A stretch of DNA of 64,000 nt from Arenicola marina (Eukaryota > Annelida > Polychaeta > Arenicolidae), in NCBI GenBank assembly GCA_964019135.1, contig OZ025258.1, positions 12,183,771 to 12,247,770 on the forward strand, in the 5' to 3' direction. This document shows, in pieces, positions 47,655 to 60,300 of this stretch. Positions within the stretch are counted from its first letter, which is position 1, and each line of letters begins with the position of its first letter. The notes under the pieces were generated by a model. That model was not told where the DNA came from. It did not search any database and saw only the letters and a list, made by a program, of their open reading frames with translations. The position numbers and the translations under genes are program-made.

Positions 47655-47868
47655 CGCCTTATCACGGGCGAAATCACGCCGTGAGGAGCTGTCCCACCAT
47701 CCTCAGTCACACTACAATCCACAGCCAGAGACATTAATCGGGTCGGACACTTTATCACGGGTGAAATCACGCCGTGAGGAGCTGTCCGACCGTCCCCAGT
47801 CACTATTCAATCAACAGCCAGAGACGTTACACGGGTCGGACACCTTATCATGCGTGAAATCAAACAGA
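47655..47868 (+). repeat. About 92-bp tandem repeat
   Basis: Two full units and a partial third of ttatcacgggcgaaatcacg, then tgaggagctgtcc, intergenic. Shorter relatives (gacacc/tttatcacg-cgga) lie near 49355 and 54210. Confidence 0.85.
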
Positions 47869-49419
47869 GTTTAAAAGTTGTCCGTTCCGGCGCCGCCCCT
47901 TTTTCAAGATGTAACGATGCCAACTGTAACGCACATATTAACCCATCCGCTAATCAGACCTCTAAAATTAAACACTCTGGGGAAGTCACAATATTCCACA
48001 TTTCCACATATGATTCTTTTGGACGTAGTTTTGCAGATAATCCATTATCACGAAAATGAACCTATCAAAGTAATGACCTGTTCATGTAACAAATACATTA
48101 TCTCTGTATTTACGAACAATCATTGCCTGTTAGATTGGTACAGAGCGTATTAATGGTTATTTTAGCCCATCATATGCATCGTAGTCACTACATGGAAGGA
48201 ACAAAACATATTAATGTAATCCACTGAAGGTATTGCGGTTAGCTCAGCCCATCAAGTTGGACTTGAATCAATTTTACCCAGGAAATGTCTTCCTCCTCTG
48301 CACGATTTGCCGCGCGACCACAGGCCCTGCAGGTGTTCTCAAGATTCTCTATAAAACAAACTCTCGGGGTTGATCTTATGTCTGACCGTGAATTCACTTG
48401 TTATATGCGCAATTAACTATTGCAATTAGTCTAAAATGTAAGCTGCTAGGAATATCGGTGCTTACCAGCGAAGCTGATATATATATATAACTTCTATACT
48501 ATATATAACGCTAGCGTTGAATAAATAAATAATAAATAAATAATATTCATAAAACCCAATGACGAAGTATCCTCAAAATCGCAACACTTATACCAGATTG
48601 GACGAGAAGGGTTAAAGCGATCTCCCTACGATACAGATGCATGAACGGCTAACTTGCTCGACTCCTGCTTTGCAGGATGCAGTCAGCGAACTGTAAATGA
48701 AATACGCAGTCAATAAAGGAGCACATCATTAAGACGAAAATCTACGTCATACGTCCAAAACATAATTTTCCGCCCTAGGTCTCTTAATATTACAGCTAGA
48801 GATCCGCAATTAGTGTCAAAATACTCAGCTCCTCAAAATCTTTCGCGTTACTTGCATCAAATTTGACGTAGGATCAAACGTTTTCGCGCCACGGGCTGTT
48901 AAATCGCATCCAAGGTCAAGGTCACAACAAGCCCAAGGTCACGAATCATGTTTTTCTTCGTAGCTCCGTTAATATTGGCTCTAGAGATCCGCGGTTTGTC
49001 TCAAAGTATTCGGCTGAGAGAGGCACAACAGACATGTGGTCTAAGATTTCACCTCACTTTTATAGTTTTCGAGCTATTGGATGGTTAAATTTGACCCGAA
49101 TAAAGAAAAATCGCTGTGCCTACATAAATGCAAATAGACTTCCTGTATGTCGTGGAATAGGTACCAATATTACTGACATCATGTGTGCCAAATACCATAC
49201 AAATCAGACCAGTGCTTTGCACGCAAAAACACAAAAGAATTTAACATGGCCGATCCCATTATAAAGCTTCAATACGCCAAATGACTCACGGCGCACTGAA
49301 ATTTCGGCCTGAACTCTGTCAGTAATGCGCTGCGCATGCGCATTTGCCCCCCGGACACCTTATCACGCCGGACAGATTATCATGCTACACAGGCTCATCT
49401 TGTGACCATACGAATGTTT

Positions 49420-49761
49420 GGGCTCGTTTCTTTGGCCCAGGTTCGGTATCCCGCATGGGACCCACAACACGTGACAGGAAACTTTCCGGGTGTGCCGATA
49501 GGGGTATGCGTATTCCAACGGAATGCAAACAGCGTTCCGCACATCGGTACACGTGAAACCAACCTACCCCCATGACCTTTCAATCATGCAGCCGCCATCT
49601 TCTCCCGAATGTCCCGTGCTGTTTTGAACCTTGCACATCGGCATACCGAATGGATGCGCGCACCCGACCCGGGTGAAAGAAGTGTCGGGCGGTTTACCGA
49701 AGCGCAATGTGCGCATTCGGGTTACCGCAGGGATATACCGAGCTACAAAAGAAATGCGCCC
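49420..49761 (+). mobile_element. Small DNA transposon (family A), copy 2
   Basis: 342 bp with termini gggctcgtttctttgg and caaaagaaatgcgccc, an inverted homologue of 18298-18634. Shared internal landmarks include ggcccaggttcggtatcccg, gtgtgccgatag and gtgtcgggcggt. Confidence 0.88.
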
Positions 49762-50129
49762 TCTGATACACAACCGCCATAGAACACATGACTGCGAACA
49801 TCACATCACCCACGGACCCCCCCCCCCAACCCCCCTACATCCACCTCCCCACCCTCCTCACATCTTAGCTGTTTGTAATTTCTTTCCAGTAACTATGTCC
49901 ACCGCACATAGTCACAATTTCGACTTGACTGTATATCTGCCGGCAACACCTTGACAGATTTTGCTTGTCGGTCTTCGTTTTTTTGTTTTTTTTTTGCTAT
50001 TCTAGCAACTTTCAGCATATGTATAATTGATATCAAATGCGCGTTTTACTTCGAAGTGCGCAAAAAAACACAATTAAGATGGGGGGAGGGGGTGGCGGGC
50101 AAGGGGTACTCTCGTTTTCCTTGTAATAG

Positions 50130-50338
50130 GCTTTTCATGTCACCGTGAACTGGCTGGGAATTTTAATATTAAATGTATAACCGTGAATCGGGAAATCGTC
50201 AACTTATATCATGTATCCGCCCCTTCCGTTGTATGCAGGGAGTTATCCATTTAATTCGTCGTGACCTGGGAATAAAGAAATTTATTCTTCGTTATCTAGA
50301 GACACGACCCCGCCTTGCCTCCCCCCCCCCCCCCTCCC
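50130..50338 (+). mobile_element. Family C repeat, third copy
   Basis: Contains caccgtgaactggctgggaa, ttttaatattaaatgta and cgtcgtgacctgggaataaa, ending in a C-run as in the first copy. Confidence 0.7.
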
Positions 50339-51277
50339 CCAATTAATATTGCATCGTATCATGTGGACTCCGCACTGAATCTGATTCATAGTTATTCGTT
50401 CCGTCGACGTAAGATGGCCGACCCCAGCGTATGTTGTGATTTACGTATTCTGACTGCGCATATGACTGATAAATATGCGTGCTAATCTATCATTTTAGTA
50501 TACCCTGCGGATTTAAAAAAAAATAGGCGGCACATATCTGGATCAATAAGTTAATCTTATAAGTGACACTTATGGGGCCTTATAGAACGTACGTTAAGGG
50601 GCAAATGAATCTGGTGATATTTCACGGGAAGGTGGGGGGGGGGCATGTATGTGCTGTAGGCGAGGCAGCTGATGCGACAACTGACCGTTTGTCATTTGTC
50701 ACACCCGGGCCCGTCGGAAGCGCACTACTTTGGATGATTTGGCTATCATCCAAAAATGAAGACGTCACCGGTGGTAATTGGCAAATGTTCAGTACCGCCC
50801 CCGTCGCAAATTTGAGCCTTCTGCTTCTCCACTTTCATTTTGCTCCCGAGGGCGCTGGTCACACTTCAGCAGGTGGCTCTTTGTACGACCCTTTATTTCT
50901 ACTCATTGTATAATCAATGTATATGAAATACAATTAAGCACCAAAAGCCACAACTGCCCAAAACCTTGAGAAAATCGGAAAAGTCTGCAATTGAGGTTGC
51001 ATGAGGTAGTGACATTGTTATAAATAATAGAAAAAAAAGTGGTGACCCTGGAATAAAAACGCCAGGGTCGCAATCTTTAAAGACTACGATAACCAGACAT
51101 AACAACTTGCAGCTGAACAAACAACATTAGTCTTGCCGTAGTGAATTCGTTGATCAGTCGAAGGTATTTGCACTATGCGATGGAGTGTGAGAGTGCCCCG
51201 TTGAAGGGCAATTTACCTGGAGGCCACATAAAATTGATTGTCATACGGATTCATCGATCACTCAAGGTTATCAAGGC

Positions 51278-51284
51278 TATAAAA
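51278..51284 (+). promoter_or_regulatory. TATA box of the EGF-repeat secreted-protein gene
   Basis: TATAAAA 64 bp upstream of the ATG at 51348-51350. A pyrimidine-rich start-like stretch (tcaactctttc) follows about 20-25 bp later, which would give a 5' UTR of roughly 40-50 nt. Confidence 0.6.
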
Positions 51285-51347
51285 AGTGATTGCATTCAAC
51301 TCTTTCACCAGCAGTACCAGCATCGAGTTCAGAAAAAGGAATTCAGA

Positions 51348-54300
51348 ATGAGGATCTTGGTTGTCCTTCTTGTTGCACTTTGCCTCCGGGCTTCAGGTAT
51401 GGATGCTTGTTTATTTGTAATGAAGTATGGGTTAGACATGTCTACACGCTAAGGCATATCCGCACTGGTATGGATGCTTGTTTATTTGTAATGAAGTATG
51501 AGTTAGACATGTCTACACGCTAGGGCATATCCGCACTCGTATGGATGCTTGTTTATTTGTAATGAAGTATGGGATTTTTGTGTATAGTGCAATGCCTTAT
51601 TGCAAAGTTCTGCGGCTGCCTATGCGGGCTTCAGGCAATGCATCTTAGTGGCAAGAATCGATCATTTCTGCACCAAAATCAGGACATAAAACATAACAAT
51701 AGTAGAGCGGCAAGTTTGAATGGCTTAATTCACACGATGCAATACGTTGTACATTTCATTGAAAGAAATTTTTCGACCAACTCTGCAACTGGAGGGCCGG
51801 TTTTCCACGCATTGTAAGCTTTCGCTAGATGTTCTAAAGTTTCTATCAACTTCACGATTTGGGAATTGTCATCCAATGACAATTGCATTATGACAATGAT
51901 GAATGTATCTGTGGCTTGTATGCATGACGTTATAAGTGCTAACGCCCACTGGACGCGTTTTTGCGGCGCGGCGACGGAACGGACGCGGCGCGGAAAAATA
52001 GGACAGTTGAGTTGCGCTTGGCTAGCGCCCACTGCACGCGTCAGCGGAACGGCACAGGCGCGGTGCCGTCGCGGTACCGTCGAGGCCCCGCGGTGAGATA
52101 GGACTTGTTCTATTTTTCGGTCGTCGGTCGGCGCGCCGTAGACATTTCAGCTAATCAGAAAAAGGAATGAAATTCAGCGCGATGCACATTCTCCAACCTA
52201 GCGGCAAAAGTCTCTGTTTCGGGTACGCGCGAAAGTTGGTGGAGACGTGATACCAGATCCAGCAACTCCTGAAACTGCACTGGTGTCAATCTGAAGTAAA
52301 TTTAGGTCCGAAACCTCTTATCGTTTGCAATTTTTAGCTCCTGTATGAGCCTGTGTATTCTCCCAGCGCCAGTCTTCTTTGAAGAGTGCGATGAATCAAA
52401 TACCTCTTCCTTCTGCGACGTCTTTACGCTGCTAACAGCATGAGTGCGTCCTCATCAGAAAAATCTTTCCTTTATTTAAACATGCCGCTAATATCTAAAA
52501 ATAGCCTAAGCCGTTAATTCAGACAGCTGCCATACGGTCACTCACCGCGCGACCACCGCGACCGAACCGCGCCGCCTTGGTTCCGTCGCCGCGTCACGCA
52601 GTTCCGTCACCGCGCCGCGAACGCGTCCAGTGGGCGTCAGCACTAACGACTGTTGAAGGAATCGTCGTACCGTGTAAACCCGGCATTAATCGTGTCTTTG
52701 ACCTTGAACTTGAACAGATGCCTACGGTAAGCACCGCGAGAGATGGAACAACTATCTCAACAATCACGCTGACGATGACTCGGATGTCGATGACACAGAT
52801 GAAGCCACAAGCTGGGAGTTTGACGTCGATGAGAACACCATGGCTGATGGCGGAGCGGCCGACGCCGCCGTGACGGACCTCATCAACGCCGTAAGCAATG
52901 GAGACCGTAAGTGCCCGTCTACTCATTCGTGTGTTAGGACCCAAAACGTCACAGTGACGAAAACGTCAGACCACACGGCCTGTGGCGTCTAGGAGCAATT
53001 AATGTACAGTTCAGGGGCGGATCTAGGAATTTCAACAGGGGGGGGGGGGTTCTCTGTAACCTTGCGACCTGTGTGGGGAGGTGGGAGGTTTACAATGAAT
53101 GTTCAAGGTCCCAAGGGCCCGCCAGGCCCGCCCCCTGCAATTTCAAACTGTGCCTGGATCGCCTTTTCTATTGACGGCGGCAATGAATATATATGCGGCA
53201 GTAAGTCTTCCGTCTCAGATATATGCTTTGATAAACGTTGGACTATGGGGTATTGCCCCCGCCCTCCCCTGGGTCCCCCTAGGAATCTCCCACCTCTAGA
53301 AACCTTACAATTCCTTATTTTCTGGCGCCTTAACCGCGTACTACCATCTATAAGAGGTTGCTAATTGTCTATCAATCACTTCTTTAGCCCCAAGTGACCC
53401 CGCCCCGTCACGTTCAGAAACGTCACACGGGCTTGTGTGAGCGATAACCGGGATGGTTGAAGTCAAACTTCAAACTTCTCATTCTACCCAGGTCTGACGT
53501 ATTCGTCACTTTAACGGTTTGGGGTTCTAACATACATGTACTGCACGTGACATTATATGTGTGACTTCCAAAGTTCCCATTGCAAAAAGCCATAGTTCCC
53601 GCCTGTAGGCCTATAACACATCCTACCTTACATTTCAGATTTAACAAACTGTAATGCGCATCAAATGTAATGATAAAAACTGTGCTGGTAAGAGTTCAAA
53701 GCTATATGTGAACTACGTACGTCAGAGATGTACGCCCTTGGATAGTCGACTATACTTAATTAGTGATTAATTGAACGGTTTTAGGGATGGCGTACGTATA
53801 AGCCAGACAATAACAAAAGAATAGATTTATAATACATTAACGCCCATCCATTGTTACAGTAATTATAGACATGGCCAGCAATAACCAGCAAGTGCGCATC
53901 GCGTGATATCTTAATTTTCTTCAAGGTATAAATTAAAAAAACAATAACATAGTTAAAGACAAATTAAAAACCGACAACATAGTTTGCCCAAGAAAGTGAC
54001 GTTCGCAATAGATAAATATTGTATGATGATTTTGTACTTGTTGTGGCTTACAGTGAATGCGGTTCAGCTGTTGGGTGGATGTTGGGGAAGGTGGAAGCAT
54101 TACCTCAAGGAACACATCTGCGATTTGAACCGTAAGTCGATCAATCTATTTACTCTTATTTTTAATCGCCGCCCAATCCCATTCGCTGCGCATGCGCATA
54201 CGTCAGCTGGACACTTTATCACGGCGGACTGGTTATCGTGCTCCAATAACGGACAAAACTAAATTTGGTTCGTCGAATGCACTTTGGTATGGACGAAAAT

Positions 54301-57300
54301 GACTTCGGTTCATCGCATGTACTTTGGTATCGACGAACGTAACTTTGGCTCGTTGAAGGCCGTTTGGGGGGGACAGACTTCTATTTAGTTTACCGAATAA
54401 ACGAACGGCCACAACACACTTATATGTCGTCGACTTTCCAGTCTTTAGCTTCAATGAAATGCACCGGCAAATAAGCAGCGGATCAATTTATCCCTTTATC
54501 ATTCTGCTCATTGTGCTCTGCGCCTCCCGGACCGTCATGCAGTGGAGTTGGACTCTATCACCGACGAGGACATCGCGGCCTACGACCAGCATGGTAATAA
54601 CACATGTCTGAGTGAGCGATATCTAAAAATAATCGATCTTTAATGATGGCCTATACACTGAACAATGGTCCACATGGACCGCCGTTTAAAAATGACAATC
54701 ATTTAATGATGTTTTTATTTTATATAATAATAATAATTTTGTGTAATATTTACCACTTTAGTCCGTTTTTCGTACTGGTCGACATTTAGCCGTACTTTTA
54801 TTTTACGTAAACCTTTGCATGTTGATCAATAGATATATGAAACGAATAATAAATAACATGGATCGTGGACGATATGAAGTTAAAGGAACGCATAAACCTG
54901 GAAATTATCCGCGATTCCAATTTGGCAAAAGAGGATTTGCCAGCAATTTGTAATCCCGATCGTTATAACGCCCCACCCCCCCCCCCCCGAGCTACAAAAA
55001 CTCGGAAATTATCCATATAAGCAGAGGAGGTTTGCTAATCCGCAATCCTAATCCGAGTCGTTGTAAAGCGCACCCCCCCCCCCGCCATTCCGCCAACTCC
55101 CCAGCTCTTGGATTGTCCATTGGTCAGAGGCTAATGCATCAACATTGCGGCTCTGCTTCTAAGATGCGTCCAGCAGGAAGTTTATGAGGCGCTTCTGGAG
55201 GCGACTGTTCCGGCGCCTTCGTCGGCTGAGGAGCAAACACTGTCCCGGTGAGTTAATAGAAGCACTGTCCCGGTGAGTTAATAGAAGCACTGTCCCGGTG
55301 AGTTAATAGAAGCACTGTCCCGGTGAGTTAATAGAAGCACTGTCCCGGTGAGTTAATAGAAGCACTGTCCCGGTGAGTTAATAGAAGCACTCTCCCGGTG
55401 AATTAATTGAAGCACTGGGCCGGTGAGGTAATAGAAGCACTGTCCCGGTGAGTTACTAGAAGCACTGTCCCGATGAATTAATAGAAGCACTGTCCCGGTG
55501 AGTTAATAGAAGCACTGTCCCGGTGAGTTAATAGAAGCACTGTCCCGGTGAGTTAATAGAAGCACTGTCCCGGTGAGTTAATAGAAGCACTGTCCCGGTG
55601 AGTTAATAGAAGCACTGTCCCGGTGAGTTAATAGAAGCACTGTCCCGGTGAGTTAATAGAAGCACTGTCCCGGTGAGTTAATAGAAGCACTGTCCCGGTG
55701 AGTTAATAGCAGCACTGTGCCGGTGAGTTAAAAGAAGCACTGTGCCGGTGAGTTAAAAGAAGCACTGTCCCGGTGAGTTAATAGAAGCACTGTTCCGGTG
55801 AGTTAATAGAAGCACTGTTCCGGTGAGTTAATAGAAGGACTGTTCCGGTGAGTTAATAGAAGCACTGTTCCGGTGAGTTAATAGAAGCACTGTTCCGGTG
55901 AGTTAATAGAAGCACTGTTCCGGTGAGTGAATAGAAGCACTGTTCCGGTGAGTGAATAGAAGCACTGTCCCGGTGAGTGAATAGAAGCACTGTTCCGGTG
56001 AGTGAATAGAAGCACTGTCCCGGTGAGTGAATAGAAGCACTGTCCCGGTGAGTGAATAGAAGCACTGTCCCGGTGAGTGAATAGAAGCACTGTTCCGGTG
56101 AGTTAATAGAAGCACTGTTCCGGTGAGTTAATAGAAGCACTGTTCCGGTGAGTTAATAGAAGCACTGTTCCGGTGAGTTAATAGAAGCACTGTTCCGGTG
56201 AGTTAATAGAAGCACTGTTCCGGTGAGTGAATAGAAGCACTGTTCCGGTGAGTGAATAGAAGCACTGTTCCGGTGAGTGAATAGAAGCACTGTCCCGGTG
56301 AGTGAATAGAAGCACTGTCCCGGTGAGTGAATAGAAGCACTGTCCCGGTGAGTGAATAGAAGCACTGTCCCGGTGAGTGAATAGAAGCACTGTCCCGGTG
56401 AGTGAATAGAAGCACTGTCCCGGTGAGTGAATAGAAGCACTGTCCCGGTGAGTGAATAGAAGCACTGTCCCGGTGAGTTAGAAGAAGCACTGTCTCGGTG
56501 AGTGAATAGAAGCACTGTCCCGGTGAGTGAATAGAAGCACTGTCCCGGTGAGTGAATAGAAGCACTGTCCCGGTGAGTGAATAGAAGCACTGTCCCGGTG
56601 AGTGAATAGAAGCACTGTCCCGGTGAGTGAATAGAAGCACTGTCCCGGTGAGTGAATAGAAGCACTGTCCCGGTGAGTGAATAGAAGCACTGTCCCGGTG
56701 AGTGAATAGAAGCACTGTCCCGGTGAGTGAATAGAAGCACTGTCCCGGTGAGTGAATAGAAGCACTGTCCCGGTGAGTGAATAGAAGCACTGTCCCGGTG
56801 AGTGAATAGAAGCACTGTCCCGGTGAGTGAATAGAAGCACTGTCCCGGTGAGTGAATAGAAGCACTGTCCCGGTGAGTGAATAGAAGCACTGTCCCGGTG
56901 AGTGAATAGAAGCACTGTCCCGGTGAGTGAATAGAAGCACTGTCCCGGTGAGTGAATAGAAGCACTGTCCCGGTGAGTGAATAGACGCACTGTCCCGGTG
57001 AGTGAATAGACGCACTGTCCCGGTGAGTGAATAGAAGCACTGTCCCGGTGAGTGAATAGAAGCACTGTCCCGGTGAGTGAATAGAAGCACTGTCCCGGAG
57101 AGTGAATAGACGCACTGTCCCGGTGAGTGAATAGAAGCACTGTCCCGGTGAGTGAATAGAAGCACTGTCCCGGTGAGTGAATAGAAGCACTGTCCCGGTG
57201 AGTGAATAGAAGCACTGTCCCGGTGAGTGAATAGAAGCACTGTCCCGGTGAGTGAATAGAAGCACTGTCCCGGTGAGTGAATAGAAGCACTGTCCCGGTG

Positions 57301-60300
57301 AGTGAATAGAAGCACTGTCCCGGTGAGTGAATAGAAGCACTGTCCCGGTGAGTGAATAGAAGCACTGTCCCGGTGAGTGAATAGAAGCACTGTCCCGGTG
57401 AGTGAATAGAAGCACTGTCCCGGTGAGTGAATAGAAGCACTGTCCCGGTGAGTGAATAGAAGCACTGTCCCGGTGAGTGAATAGAAGCACTGTCCCGGTG
57501 AGTGAATAGAAGCACTGTCCCGGTGAGTGAATAGAAGCACTGTCCCGGTGAGTGAATAGAAGCACTGTCCCGGTGAGTGAATAGAAGCACTGTCCCGGTG
57601 AGTGAATAGAAGCACTGTCCCGGTGAGTGAATAGAAGCACTGTCCCGGTGAGTGAATAGAAGCACTGTCCCGGTGAGTGAATAGAAGCACTGTCCCGGTG
57701 AGTGAATAGAAGCACTGTCCCGGTGAGTGAATAGAAGCACTGTCCCGGTGAGTGAATAGAAGCACTGTCCCGGTGAGTGAATAGAAGCACTGTCCCGGTG
57801 AGTGAATAGACGCACTGTCCCGGTGAGTGAATAGACGCACTGTCCCGGTGAGTGAATAGAAGCACTGTCCCGGTGAGTGAATAGAAGCACTGTCCCGGTG
57901 AGTGAATAGAAGCACTGTCCCGGTGAGTGAATAGAAGCACTGTCCCGGTGAGTGAATAGAAGCACTGTCCCGGTGAGTGAATAGAAGCACTGTCCCGGTG
58001 AGTGAATAGAAGCACTGTCCCGGTGAGTGAATAGAAGCACTGTCCCGGTGAGTGAATAGAAGCACTGTCCCGGTGAGTGAATAGAAGCACTGTCCCGGTG
58101 AGTGAATAGAAGCACTGTCCCGGTGAGTGAATAGAAGCACTGTCCCGGTGAGTGAATAGAAGCACTGTCCCGGTGAGTGAATAGAAGCACTGTCCCGGTG
58201 AGTGAATAGAAGCACTGTCCCGGTGAGTGAATAGAAGCACTGTCCCGGTGAGTGAATAGAAGCACTGTCCCGGTGAGTGAATAGAAGCACTGTCCCGGTG
58301 AGTGAATAGAAGCACTGTCCCGGTGAGTGAATAGAAGCACTGTCCCGGTGAGTGAATAGAAGCACTGTCCCGGTGAGTGAATAGAAGCACTGTCCCGGTG
58401 AGTGAATAGAAGCACTGTCCCGGTGAGTGAATAGAAGCACTGTCCCGGTGAGTGAATAGAAGCACTGTCCCGGTGAGTGAATAGAAGCACTGTCCCGGTG
58501 AGTGAATAGAAGCACTGTCCCGGTGAGTGAATAGAAGCACTGTCCCGGTGAGTGAATAGAAGCACTGTCCCGGTGAGTGAATAGAAGCACTGTCCCGGTG
58601 AGTGAATAGAAGCACTGTCCCGGTGAGTGAATAGAAGCACTGTCCCGGTGAGTGAATAGAAGCACTGTCCCGGTGAGTGAATAGAAGCACTGTCCCGGTG
58701 AGTGAATAGAAGCACTGTCCCGGTGAGTGAATAGAAGCACTGTCCCGGTGAGTGAATAGAAGCACTGTCCCGGTGAGTGAATAGAAGCACTGTCCCGGTG
58801 AGTGAATAGAAGCACTGTCCCGGTGAGTGAATAGAAGCACTGTCCCGGTGAGTGAATAGAAGCACTGTCCCGGTGAGTGAATAGAAGCACTGTCCCGGTG
58901 AGTGAATAGAAGCACTGTCCCGGTGAGTGAATAGAAGCACTGTCCCGGTGAGTGAATAGAAGCACTGTCCCGGTGAGTGAATAGAAGCACTGTCCCGGTG
59001 AGTGAATAGACGCACTGTCCCGGTGAGTGAATAGACGCACTGTCCCGGTGAGTGAATAGACGCACTGTCCCGGTGAGTGAATAGACGCACTGTCCCGGTG
59101 AGTGAATAGACGCACTGTCCCGGTGAGTGAATAGACGCACTGTCCCGGTGAGTGAATAGAAGCACTGTCCCGGTGAGTGAATAGAAGCACTGTCCCGGTG
59201 AGTGAATAGAAGCACTGTCCCGGTGAGTGAATAGAAGCACTGTCCCGGTGAGTGAATAGAAGCACTGTCCCGGTGAGTGAATAGAAGCACTGTCCCGGTG
59301 AGTGAATAGAAGCACTGTCCCGGTGAGTGAATAGAAGCACTGTCCCGGTGAGTGAATAGAAGCACTGTCCCGGTGAGTGAATAGAAGCACTGTCCCGGTG
59401 AGTGAATAGAAGCACTGTCCCGGTGAGTGAATAGAAGCACTGTCCCGGTGAGTGAATAGAAGCACTGTCCCGGTGAGTGAATAGAAGCATTGACCTGGTG
59501 AATTAACTAAAACGCGTTAATTGAAACATATGCCTTTTCCCACTACCGTAACGGTGGGATAAGGTGCTCGTGTGACGTTATTGTTTGGTTCACATTTAAC
59601 TTTGTTATTGAAGATAAACAAATACGAATGTGTTTCAATAGCAGCTTACGGCTTTTACTTCGTGAAAACGCATACATCAAAATGCCAAAACTGAGGCCCG
59701 GCCTGTTTCTTTCTGGGGTCATTGTATATTTTGGAAATCATCATGTCACAAACTGGACATGCGGGCTTTGATGTTGTACAGTAATCTGTACCGTTCTTGT
59801 AGCGCGTCTTCTGTCTGCAAACCAACTATTTTATTTTGTTGTATGGGAATAACGTCGCCTTGGTTGAAACTTATTTATCTTATCTATTCAAATAACGACG
59901 TTGTCCACAACAGAACCCGACACAACGACTCCGGCACCGCCGACTACACCCACACCCACACGTAGGTTCCGCTGAAACTGATCTTCATGGGAATGAAGGT
60001 GGGGAATACCTTTTCCGGTCTCCGCGATTGGCATCCAGGAATTCTTGGAGATTCGCGATTAGCTGTTGGCAATTTATGGAGATTGTTATCGGCACGATTG
60101 CCCCTCCCCCCCCCCCCTCCCCCCCCCGGTAATGGTACAAATTGTCTAGAGTTGTCTAGAGTTGTCAGATGGCCTGAATTTTGCATTGAAAAACGGCATT
60201 CCTCCACCTTCCAGAAAAGGGTGGGTCTCTAGCTGGACCGCCCCCCCCCCCCCCATGGATCCGCCCTTGCATTACATATACTGTGGTAAATATAATGACG

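Larger units (their letters stand above)
41303..51277. other. Intergenic, between divergent calpain and EGF-gene 5' ends
   Basis: A repeat graveyard: foldback element, family A and C copies, the GGGGCGGATC element and a 92-bp array. Open frames near 43500, 46830 and 47600 look like by-products of repeats. A segment at about 48735-49020 resembles 14160-14220 (gtcatacgtc-aaaacat type), another low-copy repeat. Non-coding exons or enhancers cannot be excluded. Confidence 0.55.

Noticed and set aside
56153-59490. Three overlapping minus-strand ORFs of about 1000 residues (FTHRDSASIHSPGQC-type repeats)
   Set aside because: They are the 25-bp minisatellite read backwards. 25 is not a multiple of three, so all three frames are equally open and give the same peptide repeat. 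There is no start context and no unique sequence.
55237-59490. CRISPR-like array
   Set aside because: Units are head-to-tail with no unique spacers, in a eukaryotic intron.
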